From Xanthobacter oligotrophicus (lineage in GTDB: Bacteria > Pseudomonadota > Alphaproteobacteria > Rhizobiales > Xanthobacteraceae): a stretch of 64,000 nucleotides of DNA. A program made the position numbers and the translations under genes. The notes under the pieces are model-generated. The model made no database searches, was not told the DNA's origin, and worked only from the letters and a program-made list of their open reading frames with translations. The DNA lies in assembly GCF_008364685.1 (NCBI RefSeq), contig NZ_VTTL01000001.1, positions 248,001-312,000 of the forward strand, given 5' to 3'. Positions 1 to 8,586 of this stretch are shown here, piece by piece (within the stretch, counting starts at the first letter, position 1; each line of letters begins with the position of its first letter).

Positions 1-690
1 ACCATCACCAATTATCTCGGCGCCAAGTGGGTCAACGGCGCGGTCGGCTCCAACCTCATCGGCGCCGTCATCGCCAATGACGGGTCCGGGACTGAGTGGA
101 CCGGCGACATCACCAGCAACGCCGGCGCCGTCTACAACCAGAACGGTGCCAAGTGGGACGGGGCCATAACCACCAACAGCGGCACCATCACCAATTATCT
201 CGGCGCCAAGTGGGTCAACGGCGCGGTCGGTTCCAACCTCATCGGCGCCGTCATCACCAATGACGGGATCGGGACAGAGTGGACCGGCGACATCACCAGC
301 AATGCCGGCGCTGTCTACAACCAGAACGGCGCCAAGTGGGACGGGGCCATAACCACCAACAGCGGCACCATCACCAATTATCTCGGCGCCAAGTGGGTCA
401 ACGGCGCGGTCGGTTCCAACCTCATCGGCGCCGTCATCACCAATGACGGCGCCGGGACAGAGTGGACCGGCGACATCACCAGCAATGCCGGCGCTGTCTA
501 CAACCAGAACGGCGCCAAGTGGGACGGGGCCATAACCACCAACAGCGGCACCATCATCAACGCTCTCGGCGCCAAGTGGGTCAACGGCGCGGTCGGATCC
601 AACCTCATCGGCGCCGTCATCACCAATGACGGCCTGGGCACGGAGTGGACCGGCGACATCACCAGCAACGCCGGGGCCGTCTACAACCAG
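1..690 (+). repeat. 183-bp in-frame tandem repeats (61 residues) in the autotransporter
   Basis: Units lie at 1-183, 184-366, 367-549 and 550-690 (the last diverges after YNQ). Units 2 and 3 differ at only 3 of 183 bases, all in two adjacent codons. The residue after NDG changes in every unit (Ser, Ile, Ala, Leu) while its surroundings are fixed. A fifth, decayed partial copy (NDGAGTEWTGAITSNAGAVYNQ) occurs near 1033-1101. More copies probably lie upstream of the window. Confidence 0.95.
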
Positions 691-2622
691 GACCACGCCA
701 CCTGGACCGGTGACGTGGCGGCGAACTCCATCGGCGCTCTCATCGTCAACGACAATGCCACCTGGAACGGCTCCGTTTCCAATGACGGCACCATCCACAA
801 CCAAAACCATGCGGTCTGGACCGGGGACGTAAAGAAAAACACCTCCAACACCAGCATAGTCAATGACAACTCGACCTGGAATGGCAACGTCCTCGCCAAC
901 ACCGGAACCATCTGGAACCAGAATACGGCGATCTGGAATGGCGATGTCCTCACCAACGATGGCCACATTAACAACACGCTGGATTCGAACTGGAACGGCA
1001 ATGTTGTGAGCAACAACGCCGCCGGCGTCATCACCAATGATGGGGCGGGCACGGAGTGGACCGGCGCCATCACCAGCAATGCCGGCGCTGTCTACAACCA
1101 GAACGGCGCGATCTGGCACGGCGACGTCACCGATAACGTGGGGACCATTGTCACGACGTCGACCTGGGACGGATCGATCACGAACTCAAATTACCTGCGC
1201 GCCGAAGGGGCAATCACCAAATTCGTCGTGAATAATGCGGGCGCGACCACCAAGGTGGCCGGAAATCTCGATGTCGGTGGCAATTTCACCAATGCCGGCC
1301 TCGTCGATATGTCCGATGGGACGAAGACCTATCAAACCCTCAAAGTAGGCATGAATTTCGCGGGCACGGGCGCATCGACGGTAGCCATGGACATCGACCT
1401 GTCCTCGGGCAATGTAAGCGGTCCCAGGGCCGATGTCGTGGTCGCGGGCAGCATCAGCGGTTCCACCAACCTCCAATTCCAGAGCGTCGGGACCAAGGGT
1501 CTCTTCGGGCAAGAAATCACGGTGGCCGAAGGGGCCAGCGCAGCCAACGCATTCTCCACCACCACCCTCGGGTCGAACGGGCTGGTCGACTACAACCTGA
1601 AGCAGGACGGAAGCAAGTGGGTCGTGACGTCGTCGCTGAATCCCTCGGCGGGCTCCATCGCGGGGACGGTGGCGGCCTCGCTGATGACCATCACGACTGG
1701 CTTCCTCGAATCCACCAGTGCTTTTGTCTCCGGTCCTGCGGATCCGGTTCGTGACCAAATCTCCTACGGCCTATGGACGCGCGTGAAGGCGGGTAGCTAC
1801 AACGTCGACAACGTATCGACCACTCAGGTCGTGGGCGCCAGTTCCGCGGTGTCGGAAGCCGGGACGTTCAAATCGAACTTCAACGGTTTCCAGGTCGGCG
1901 CCGATGTGAGCCGCTCCGACATGGGCGGCTCCGGCTGGACCGGTCATGTCGGTCTAACCGCCGGCGACGTTTGGCTTGACAACACGCTGCAGAACTACGC
2001 CGGCGTCTCCTCTCAGGTGGAAGCGCCGTTCTTCGGGGCTTATGCGGCCCTCGTCGGGCATGGCCTGTTCGCTGACGTCCAGGTCCAGCGCAATATCTAC
2101 AACATTGACCTGACGAATACCCAGGCACTGCTCATGAGCAGCCCGACGAACGCCGACGGCTGGACCGTAGTCGCCAGCGCAGGTGGCGTGATCCCGTTCG
2201 CCGAAACGTGGTTCGTCGAGCCCTCCGTGGGCTTGAACTATGCGACCGCGTCAGTGGACAATGTGCTGCTGCCCGGCGGCAGCGGGGTCATCAAAACCGA
2301 CACGATCGACAGCTTGATCGGCAGCCTGCGGCTGCGTATGGGCACCAGTTTCACCGCCGGTCCGAACCTCGTCCTTCGTCCTTCCGTCCAGGCGAGCGTC
2401 TGGCATGAATTCGCCGGTGACGGCGGCGGCCTTTACGATGATGGCCAGGGCGGGGCCGCCATCATCGGCATCTCCAATATCGGGACATTCGGTCAGGTCG
2501 GCGTCGGCCTTTCGGCCCAAGCCCTCGATACGGGCGTTCTGGGCTTTATCCGCGCCGACTATCGCTTCGGCGAGAACATCGACGGCGGATCGTTCACCGG
2601 CGGCCTGCGCAAGCAGTTCTGA
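1..2622 (+). CDS. Autotransporter adhesin, 3' part (5' end outside window)
   Basis: The frame is open from base 1 to a TGA at 2620-2622, giving 873 residues with no start in the window. The passenger (about residues 1-520) is built of repeats rich in Asn, Gly, Thr and evenly spaced Trp (patterns such as TEWTGDI and AKWDGAI), as expected for a beta-helical surface stalk. The C-terminal ~280 residues, from about YGLWTRVKAG, have alternating hydrophobic strands and end in phenylalanine (GGLRKQF), typical of the type Va autotransporter beta-barrel that inserts in the outer membrane. It is probably an adhesin or biofilm protein; the ligand cannot be read from the sequence. The first 690 bases are near-identical tandem repeats. 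It has no operon partner downstream. Confidence 0.85.
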   Translation, partial: TITNYLGAKWVNGAVGSNLIGAVIANDGSGTEWTGDITSNAGAVYNQNGAKWDGAITTNSGTITNYLGAKWVNGAVGSNLIGAVITNDGIGTEWTGDITSNAGAVYNQNGAKWDGAITTNSGTITNYLGAKWVNGAVGSNLIGAVITNDGAGTEWTGDITSNAGAVYNQNGAKWDGAITTNSGTIINALGAKWVNGAVGSNLIGAVITNDGLGTEWTGDITSNAGAVYNQDHATWTGDVAANSIGALIVNDNATWNGSVSNDGTIHNQNHAVWTGDVKKNTSNTSIVNDNSTWNGNVLANTGTIWNQNTAIWNGDVLTNDGHINNTLDSNWNGNVVSNNAAGVITNDGAGTEWTGAITSNAGAVYNQNGAIWHGDVTDNVGTIVTTSTWDGSITNSNYLRAEGAITKFVVNNAGATTKVAGNLDVGGNFTNAGLVDMSDGTKTYQTLKVGMNFAGTGASTVAMDIDLSSGNVSGPRADVVVAGSISGSTNLQFQSVGTKGLFGQEITVAEGASAANAFSTTTLGSNGLVDYNLKQDGSKWVVTSSLNPSAGSIAGTVAASLMTITTGFLESTSAFVSGPADPVRDQISYGLWTRVKAGSYNVDNVSTTQVVGASSAVSEAGTFKSNFNGFQVGADVSRSDMGGSGWTGHVGLTAGDVWLDNTLQNYAGVSSQVEAPFFGAYAALVGHGLFADVQVQRNIYNIDLTNTQALLMSSPTNADGWTVVASAGGVIPFAETWFVEPSVGLNYATASVDNVLLPGGSGVIKTDTIDSLIGSLRLRMGTSFTAGPNLVLRPSVQASVWHEFAGDGGGLYDDGQGGAAIIGISNIGTFGQVGVGLSAQALDTGVLGFIRADYRFGENIDGGSFTGGLRKQF

Positions 2623-2716
2623 AGTGTCCTGATCCATGAATGCTGCATGGACCAGGAATCATTACAATTCTACAGAGACTGAATGTCCATTAAGGTTCCG
2701 TCATCTTAATTTGAAC

Positions 2717-2737
2717 GGGCCCCCAAATGGGGGGTCC
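2717..2737 (+). terminator. Possible terminator hairpin after the autotransporter
   Basis: CCCCC at 2720-2724 pairs with GGGGG at 2729-2733 around an AAAT loop, with flanking GGG/TCC able to extend the stem. No clear T-run follows, so intrinsic termination is uncertain. Confidence 0.3.
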
Positions 2738-3171
2738 TTGTAGCGCAGAATGCGACACCTAATCTCTGGTTGCTGATGAGGCGATCAGGTTTGGCGCAGG
2801 ACGACCGACACAAACGGGGCGAGATTTGGGGTCAGGAGGCGACGAGGTGCCGCGCGGCAACCGTCTGGCCGCACCAAACCGCCCTTCGCACGTGTGGCGT
2901 GATCATGTGAGCTCGGGACCCAAAGAGCTTGGGACTGGTGCATTGAAAGCACAGACCCATCGTTGCTTGGCCGGGTCGGGCTGTCCACCCGGGGCTGGTC
3001 AGAGGTCCAGCCTCCCGATGTGTTTTTTCATGTACTCAAATTTGCATTCTTAAAGTATGGAAATATTTTGTCGCGTAAATTGTAGGTCGAAATATGTTAC
3101 TTTATAGATTTTCAGCTCTCACAGACGCCTACCTCGAAGGTGCAGCCAACACGGTTACGAGCGGCACCTAT

Positions 3172-3193
3172 TGTCATATATGTCATACATGAC
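3172..3193. promoter_or_regulatory. Palindromic operator-like site
   Basis: GTCATACATGAC at 3182-3193 has perfect GTCAT/ATGAC arms, and another GTCAT half-site begins at 3173. It lies in the AT-rich segment about 110 bases upstream of the orphan gene at 3301. No regulator has been matched to it. Confidence 0.3.
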
Positions 3194-3300
3194 CAAAAAC
3201 GACCGACAATTAATATTATTAAATATGGTATTTTTGCATGTCCTGCCCAAACATACTGCTCTTAGTAGTTTATGTTTCTGATCAAACAGGCGCACATTCG

Positions 3301-3936
3301 ATGACACTCGAGTTCAGAATATCGAACCTAGATCGTAGGCTGGATGTCAAAATCCTGGATTGCCTGCAGCGTGCACGCGCGCTGTTCTTTGAACTACTTT
3401 GCCAACGAAGTGCAGATCAGAATGCCGACCTAATGACGGCCCTGAACACTGATGCAACGTATATCATCGCGGAATTCTATTACCGGCTGAAAGCTCAGGG
3501 GATCGACGAACCTCATGATCTAGAACGCCTTGCCAACGACCATAATCTGCGCCTGGGACGCGTGAGCAGCGCGGAGCGCAAAGCCGGCCGGCCTATCCCG
3601 AAACCGGAGCGGATCCAGCACGCCATTTTCAGTAAGGACGTCATGATGCGTCTTCTACAGAATTGGCGCGAATACAAGGGCGCGATCGACCAGTCAAATC
3701 TGGCCCGCCTCTTGGTGATGGAGATGTCGACGGAAACCTGCCGAAAGGCCGTGGTCGCACTTGCCAAGGCAGGCTGCCTTGATCGTGTACATACACCGTA
3801 CGGGACAACCCTGGTGATTTCCAAGGGATGGCTCGAGGATGTCTTCGAGACGGCCCTCAAATCGCTCTATGTCTGCATTGAACAAGCACATTCTTCGGCC
3901 ACGGCCGCTGGACAGCTGGGGAGCGCCGCCACCTGA
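3301..3936 (+). CDS. Hypothetical protein with possible C-terminal winged helix
   Basis: The product is 211 residues if it starts at ATG 3301 (MTLEFRISNLD). An in-frame ATG at 3238 would add 21 residues that look unlike a normal N-terminus. The family is not recognised. The segment around residues 120-185 (LLQNWREYKGAIDQSNLARLL...STETCRKAVVALAKAGCLDR) resembles the helix-turn-helix plus wing of DNA-binding proteins that handle genetic switches or selective gene expression, so a regulator is possible. Codon use is less G/C-biased than in neighbours and the gene sits beside an AT-rich segment, suggesting horizontal transfer. It has no operon partner. Confidence 0.55.
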   Translation: MTLEFRISNLDRRLDVKILDCLQRARALFFELLCQRSADQNADLMTALNTDATYIIAEFYYRLKAQGIDEPHDLERLANDHNLRLGRVSSAERKAGRPIPKPERIQHAIFSKDVMMRLLQNWREYKGAIDQSNLARLLVMEMSTETCRKAVVALAKAGCLDRVHTPYGTTLVISKGWLEDVFETALKSLYVCIEQAHSSATAAGQLGSAAT

Positions 3937-4618
3937 TCGCCCCCCTTTCATGAGGGGACACGGAATCACGGCACGACGAAAAGGGAATCCCAGCATCGAA
4001 TCGGCGTTCGGAGAAACCGCTCTAGTCGTGCGGAAAGTGACAAGGATAGCCGATCAGAGATCGAGGTCCAACGGCAACACGGCTGCGAGGAAGCCGCCGC
4101 CAAGGACAGGGACGGCTGCTCAGGGGCGCCTACTGTCATCAATTCGATTGCCCGCATGCAAGTCCGTGAAATTACATCGCTATGTCAATCACATATGTGT
4201 TCGCGCTTTCATCCGGAGCGGCGCGCCAATAATTTCAATGAACCCGCCTGCTCCTCGCTCGCCTTTGGCGAGGCGCTTCATTGAGGCTCGGTGGATCGGT
4301 TCGACACCGTCAGCATCCACACGTGCCGGAGCGCCTGCCTCCATCGATATGACAAAAGCCGGTCGCGAAGGCACCAGAGCCTAGCTGGACCTGATTTTGA
4401 TCAGCAGGAAAAGGCGAGCACCTCAGGGACCTCGCAGGGTCGCTCATTGAGGTGGCTACCGTGATTGCGCCCGGAAAAATGTGTTGACCCTTTCGGCGGC
4501 GCCACCGTCCCGGCCAGATGCCTCATTAGATGCTGCCAGCGGTCATCAAGGGTGCGGCTGGCGGCTCCGGTGAGCGCATGACACATCGCGCTGGTGACCT
4601 CGTCGAGGAGTTGAACCC
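3937..4618. other. Intergenic region with no recognised gene
   Basis: About 680 bases separate the orphan gene from the META protein. Open frames exist here only as by-products of high GC; none has a good ribosome site plus recognisable protein. It may contain decayed mobile DNA, but I could not identify an insertion sequence end or transposase remnant. Confidence 0.5.
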
Positions 4619-5365
4619 ATGCGTCCCACTATCGTGTTATCGGCGATTGCCACCAGCCTTTTCCTCTCCATGGGCGGCGCGTCTCAGGCCTCCCAGAACA
4701 AGGCCGACGGCGGCGACAGCGCAGCGCCGATCACGCTCCCATGGACTGCCCGCGGCAACGAGCCGGGCTGGGTCCTGACGCTGGATGCCGGTCAAATGCG
4801 CTACCGGACGGCGGACGGCGCCCTCAAGATCGAGGCCGAATTGCCCAAGCCCGAGTTCCGGGATGGCACCTGGGTCTATCGCGCCCCGCAGGCCGACCTC
4901 GCCGTGTCCCTCCAGCGGAAAATCTGCCGCGATACCATGACGGGAATGCCAAGCCCGATCAGCGCCAGCGTTCAGGCCGGCGGCAAGACCGTGACCGGTT
5001 GCGGCGGCAACCCATCCGACCTCCTTGGCGGCGGCGAATGGCAGATCATCGCCATCGGCGACCAGGTGGTGCCGGACGGGGTGAAGGTGAGCCTCACGTT
5101 CGACACCGCCGCCGGCCAAGTCTCCGGAGCTTCGGGATGCAACCGGTATTTCGGCGCATTCAAGCTGAGCGGCGAAGGATTGAGCTTTGCTCAAGGGATG
5201 GCCGGATCGATGATGGCCTGCGAAGAGGTTCCGGCAGGGATCGAACGGGCCTTCCTGTCCGCCATGGCCAAGGTGCAACGATTCGATATCGGCTCGGATG
5301 GTTCGCTGCTCCTGATCACGACCGACGGGGTCACCCTGAAATCCAAGGCGCGGCCGGAAAAATAG
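4619..5365 (+). CDS. Secreted META-domain protein
   Basis: This 248-residue protein has a Sec signal peptide (about residues 1-25, ending near GGASQAS). The N-terminal half (ARGNEPGWVLTL onward) resembles the uncharacterised COG3650-type domain often found beside lysozyme-inhibitor-like modules. The C-terminal half, about residues 138-245, is a META domain (LLGGGEWQIIAI...SGASGCNRYFGAF...TMMACE-like MMACEE), the fold of E. coli HslJ. It is probably a periplasmic or envelope stress protein; the ligand is unknown. The start is supported by GAGGAG eight bases upstream of the ATG. The next gene begins shortly downstream, so co-transcription is possible. Confidence 0.8.
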   Translation: MRPTIVLSAIATSLFLSMGGASQASQNKADGGDSAAPITLPWTARGNEPGWVLTLDAGQMRYRTADGALKIEAELPKPEFRDGTWVYRAPQADLAVSLQRKICRDTMTGMPSPISASVQAGGKTVTGCGGNPSDLLGGGEWQIIAIGDQVVPDGVKVSLTFDTAAGQVSGASGCNRYFGAFKLSGEGLSFAQGMAGSMMACEEVPAGIERAFLSAMAKVQRFDIGSDGSLLLITTDGVTLKSKARPEK

Positions 5366-5425
5366 GTCCGCTGCGGCCGGTGCATGGGGCATCCCGCCGG
5401 CCGCCGCGCGTCGATGGGTGAGGCC

Positions 5426-7036
5426 ATGTCATCGTTTCCACTGCCGCGGACGGGCGACCTCATCGCGGGGCTCTGCGTTGCAGGGCTCTTGCTGCCCGAG
5501 GCGGTGGCCTATGCGAGCATCGCGGGCCTGCCGCCGCAGCAAGGCATTTTCGCCGCCGTCGCCGGATGCTTCGTCTACGCGCTGGCCGGGCGCAGCCGGT
5601 TCGCCATCGTCTCGCCCACCTCGTCGTCCGCCGCCATCCTGGCCGCGACGCTCGCAACCCTGCCGGATGAAGGCGCCGTGAAGCTCGCAGCGACCACGGT
5701 GGTGGTGGCGCTGGTCGGCGGCTTCCTGCTGCTGGCGGCCGTGGTGCGGCTGGGAAACTTCACGGGGTTCGTCTCGCGGCCGGTGCTGCGCGGGTTCGCC
5801 TTCGGGCTGGCGATAACCATCATCGTCCGCCAGCTGCCGCACCTGGTGGGGGTGGAGGCGGGATCGACCGACATCTTCCATCTGGTCCCGCAGCTCATGC
5901 TGGAGCTGCCGCGATGGAACCCCTTCGCCGTGGCTTGCGGCGGCACGGCTCTGGCTGTGCTGCTGGCGCTCAGGCGGTTCCCGGCGATCCCCGGCGCCTT
6001 CGTTGTCCTTGCCGGCGGGGTGGCCGCGTCCACTTTCTTGCAACTGGAGGCGCATGGCGTCGCCGTGGTCGGAACCATCGACATGGTTCCGGCCTGGCCC
6101 TCCTGGCCGTCCCTCGGCTGGGCGGATTATTCCCAGCTCGCCCGCTTCGCCCTGCCGCTGGTCCTCATCCTCTTCGCCGAATCCTGGGGCACGATCCGGG
6201 CGCTTTCGCTGCGCCATGGCGAACAGGTCGATGCGGACAGGGAGCTGGCAGCCCTTGGCTTTGCCAATATGGCCAGCGCGCTGGCCCAGGGCATGCCCGT
6301 GGGCGCCGGATTTTCGGCCGGCAACGCCAGCGAGGCGGCCGGAGCGGCCACCCGCGCCACCGCCATCGTCACCGCGCTGGGCCTCGCGATCCTGGTGATC
6401 TTCGGCGGGAATTTCGTGGCGCGGCTGCCCGAGCCGGTGCTGGCGGCGGTGGTGATCGCGGCCCTCGTCCACGCGCTGGATCCGGCGCCGCTCGTGCGCC
6501 TCTGGGCTCTGGGACGCGACCAGTATGTGGCCGTCGCCGCGGCGGCGGCCGTGCTGGCGCTTGGCGTCCTGAACGGCATGCTGGTGGCCATCGCCCTGTC
6601 CCTCACCGCCGTGGTGCAGCGACTGGCGGAGCCGCAGGTCGCGCAGCTGGGGCGTCTTGGAACGACGCACGATTATGTCGATCTCGCCCGCCATCCAGAT
6701 GCCGTCGCCCCGAAGGGCATCGCCATCTGGCGACCGGCACAGCCGCTGTTCTTCGCCAATGCCGACCGGATCATGGGCATCATCGCAGCCAGCTCCCGTG
6801 CCGAGCCGGACATTCACGCAGTGGTGGTCAGCCTGGAGGAAAGCTTCGATCTGGACAGCACGGCCCTCGACGCCCTGGTGGAGTTCGATGCCGTCATGCG
6901 CCAGGCCGGGCTGCGCCTGCAGCTCGCCCGCGCCCATGATCGTGTCCGCGATCTGCTGGCGGCCGCCGGAGCCCATGATCTGGTGGCCCGCTGCAGCTAC
7001 AGCGTCGACGACGCGGTGGCGGCGGTGCAGCCTTAA
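5426..7036 (+). CDS. SulP-family anion transporter with STAS domain
   Basis: The product is about 536 residues. The N-terminal ~400 residues form 10-12 membrane segments and include the SulP opening pattern (GLCVAGLLLPEAVAYASIAG) and the PTSSSAAILAA segment. The last ~110 residues form a cytoplasmic STAS domain (AIWRPAQPLFFANADRI...DSTALDAL). SulP proteins carry sulfate, bicarbonate or dicarboxylates; the substrate is not evident here. In-frame ATGs at 5384 and 5414 are alternatives; 5426 follows GGTGAGG and begins at the conserved region. A 48-bp palindromic repeat starts on the base after the stop codon. Confidence 0.85.
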   Translation: MSSFPLPRTGDLIAGLCVAGLLLPEAVAYASIAGLPPQQGIFAAVAGCFVYALAGRSRFAIVSPTSSSAAILAATLATLPDEGAVKLAATTVVVALVGGFLLLAAVVRLGNFTGFVSRPVLRGFAFGLAITIIVRQLPHLVGVEAGSTDIFHLVPQLMLELPRWNPFAVACGGTALAVLLALRRFPAIPGAFVVLAGGVAASTFLQLEAHGVAVVGTIDMVPAWPSWPSLGWADYSQLARFALPLVLILFAESWGTIRALSLRHGEQVDADRELAALGFANMASALAQGMPVGAGFSAGNASEAAGAATRATAIVTALGLAILVIFGGNFVARLPEPVLAAVVIAALVHALDPAPLVRLWALGRDQYVAVAAAAAVLALGVLNGMLVAIALSLTAVVQRLAEPQVAQLGRLGTTHDYVDLARHPDAVAPKGIAIWRPAQPLFFANADRIMGIIAASSRAEPDIHAVVVSLEESFDLDSTALDALVEFDAVMRQAGLRLQLARAHDRVRDLLAAAGAHDLVARCSYSVDDAVAAVQP

Positions 7037-7084
7037 AGCGTTTTCGAGCGAAGTGGATACCGGTTCGCGTGAAGAAAACGCGTC
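7037..7084. repeat. 48-bp interspersed palindromic repeat, copy 1
   Basis: This is identical over 48 bases to 48245-48292. The ends GCGTTTTC and GAAAACGC are perfect inverted complements, and inner CGAA/TTCG can extend the hairpin. It begins directly after the SulP stop, between convergent genes, so it may act as a bidirectional terminator or mRNA end-stabiliser. It resembles the short intergenic repeats common in Hyphomicrobiales chromosomes. Confidence 0.85.
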
Positions 7085-7143
7085 GAAACGAGATTTTGGA
7101 GCGATTGCCGTGAGCCAAGGCGAGCGGAAATCGCTCCAGCCTC

Positions 7144-8586
7144 TCAGGGACCCCAGCCGCCGCCGAGGGCCTGGAACAGGCTGGTGGCGGCCAGCAAACG
7201 CGCCAGCCGCACCTGCGCCAGCCCGTTCTCGGCGGTGAAATAAGTCTGCTGCGCCTGAAGCACGGCGACGAGGCTGGTGGTTCCCCCCGCCAGCTGGGAC
7301 TCGGCCACGCGGAAAGCGGTGCGCGAGCTTTCCACCACATCGGCCTGCAGCTTCACCTGCTTGTTGGTCTGGTCCAGCGCCACCAGCGCCTTCTCCACAT
7401 CGGCGAAGGCCGACAGGATGGCCTTGCGATAGACCTGCAGGTCCTGCACCTGCACGCCCTTGGCCTGGTCCAGCTGGCTCTGCAGCAGGTAGCCGTCGAA
7501 GATGGGCTGCGTCAGCCCCGCAACCAGCGTGTAGTACCAGGCGCCGGGGGCGAACAGCGCCTGGAGCGCCGCGCTCTGCACCCCGCCGGTGCCGGTCAGC
7601 TGGATCTGCGGCAGCATTGCCGCCCGCGCCGCCTCCACATTGTAGCCGCCGGCCAGGAGCTGGGCCTCGGCGAGGGCGATATCGGGCCGCCGGGTGAGGA
7701 GGTCGGAGGGCAGTCCCGGAGTGATGCGCGGCACGGTGATCTGCGAGAGACTCCCCTGCGGCGGGGTGAGCGCGACGGGGGTGCGCGCCAGCAGCACGGC
7801 CAGGGCCGCCCAGTTCTGACGCAGGGTGATCTCGATGGGCGGGATCGAGGCCCGCACCTGCGCCACCAGCGCCTCCTGCTGCGACACGTCGAGCTGCGAG
7901 ACGGTGCCGCCGGCGAACTGCCGCTTCACGATGTCGAGGATGCGCGTCGCGGCGGCAAGGCTGTTCTGCGCGATGCGCAGCTGGTCGCGAGCGCCGAGGA
8001 TCTGGAAATAGGTGTTGGCCACTGCCACCTGGGTCGAGAGTGTCACCACATCGCGATTGAACCGCGCCGCCGCCGCGTTCTCCTCCGCGGCGAGCAGGCC
8101 GGAACGGTTCTTGCCCCAGAAGTCCACCATGTAGCCGGCCGACAGGCCGAGAATGTACTGGCCGCTGGTGCTGCCCGGATTGCCGCTGCTGCCGCTGGAG
8201 CGAATCTGCGCGGCGGAGCCGGCGAAGGTGAGGTTGGGGTAGAGGGGCGCGCCCGAGATGCCGACCTGGGCATCAGCCTGCACGATTTCAGCGGTGGCGA
8301 CGGCGATGTCGAGATTGTCGATGTTCGCTTCCGCCACGAAGCGACTGAGGTCGCTGGAGCGAAAGCTCCGCCACCATTCAGGCGGCGGCAAATGCGCATT
8401 GGGGTTCGCCGGCCCCTCCACATAATGGGTGGGCGTGGCGATCCCGACGTCCGGCGCCGGCGTCTGCGGCAGGCAGCCGGCGAGCAGCAGCGCAAGGGCG
8501 CCCACCGCCACAAGCGCCCCGCTCGGGAGACGCCGACGCGAGCCTGCCGGCGCGGCGACGCGCCCAAATGTGCTGAAAGACTGCAT
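7144..8586 (-). CDS. Outer-membrane efflux lipoprotein (NodT/OprM family)
   Basis: This 480-residue protein is the outer-membrane channel of a tripartite RND pump. A lipoprotein signal ends in LLLAGC with the lipid-accepting Cys at residue 38. The body carries the duplicated OEP (TolC-like) domain with helical repeats such as VAVANTYFQILGARDQL and the second-half equivalent AFADVEKALVALDQTNKQV. The start codon abuts the stop of the upstream RND gene (mdtC-like), so it is the last gene of a four-gene operon. The product should trimerise and dock with the adaptor encoded at 14963-16234. Confidence 0.9.
   Translation of the reverse strand: MQSFSTFGRVAAPAGSRRRLPSGALVAVGALALLLAGCLPQTPAPDVGIATPTHYVEGPANPNAHLPPPEWWRSFRSSDLSRFVAEANIDNLDIAVATAEIVQADAQVGISGAPLYPNLTFAGSAAQIRSSGSSGNPGSTSGQYILGLSAGYMVDFWGKNRSGLLAAEENAAAARFNRDVVTLSTQVAVANTYFQILGARDQLRIAQNSLAAATRILDIVKRQFAGGTVSQLDVSQQEALVAQVRASIPPIEITLRQNWAALAVLLARTPVALTPPQGSLSQITVPRITPGLPSDLLTRRPDIALAEAQLLAGGYNVEAARAAMLPQIQLTGTGGVQSAALQALFAPGAWYYTLVAGLTQPIFDGYLLQSQLDQAKGVQVQDLQVYRKAILSAFADVEKALVALDQTNKQVKLQADVVESSRTAFRVAESQLAGGTTSLVAVLQAQQTYFTAENGLAQVRLARLLAATSLFQALGGGWGP

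Larger units (their letters stand above)
2623..3300. other. Intergenic region, AT-rich in its second half
   Basis: No convincing gene is visible. A GC hairpin follows the autotransporter at 2717-2737. From about 3040 to 3240 the composition turns sharply AT-rich, unlike the rest of the window, with runs such as TTAATATTATTAAATATGG just before the next gene. This looks like a promoter region or the edge of acquired DNA. Confidence 0.6.

Noticed and set aside
1..690. Possible CRISPR or noncoding satellite array
   Set aside because: The repeat is 183 bases, contiguous without spacers and keeps the reading frame of an autotransporter.
3839..4384. 181-residue plus-strand frame after the orphan gene
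   Set aside because: It overlaps the preceding gene, is Arg/Ser/Pro-rich and lacks a ribosome site or domain.
5429..6976. 515-residue minus-strand frame
   Set aside because: It is antisense to the SulP transporter; Arg/His/Gly/Gln-rich with no domain.
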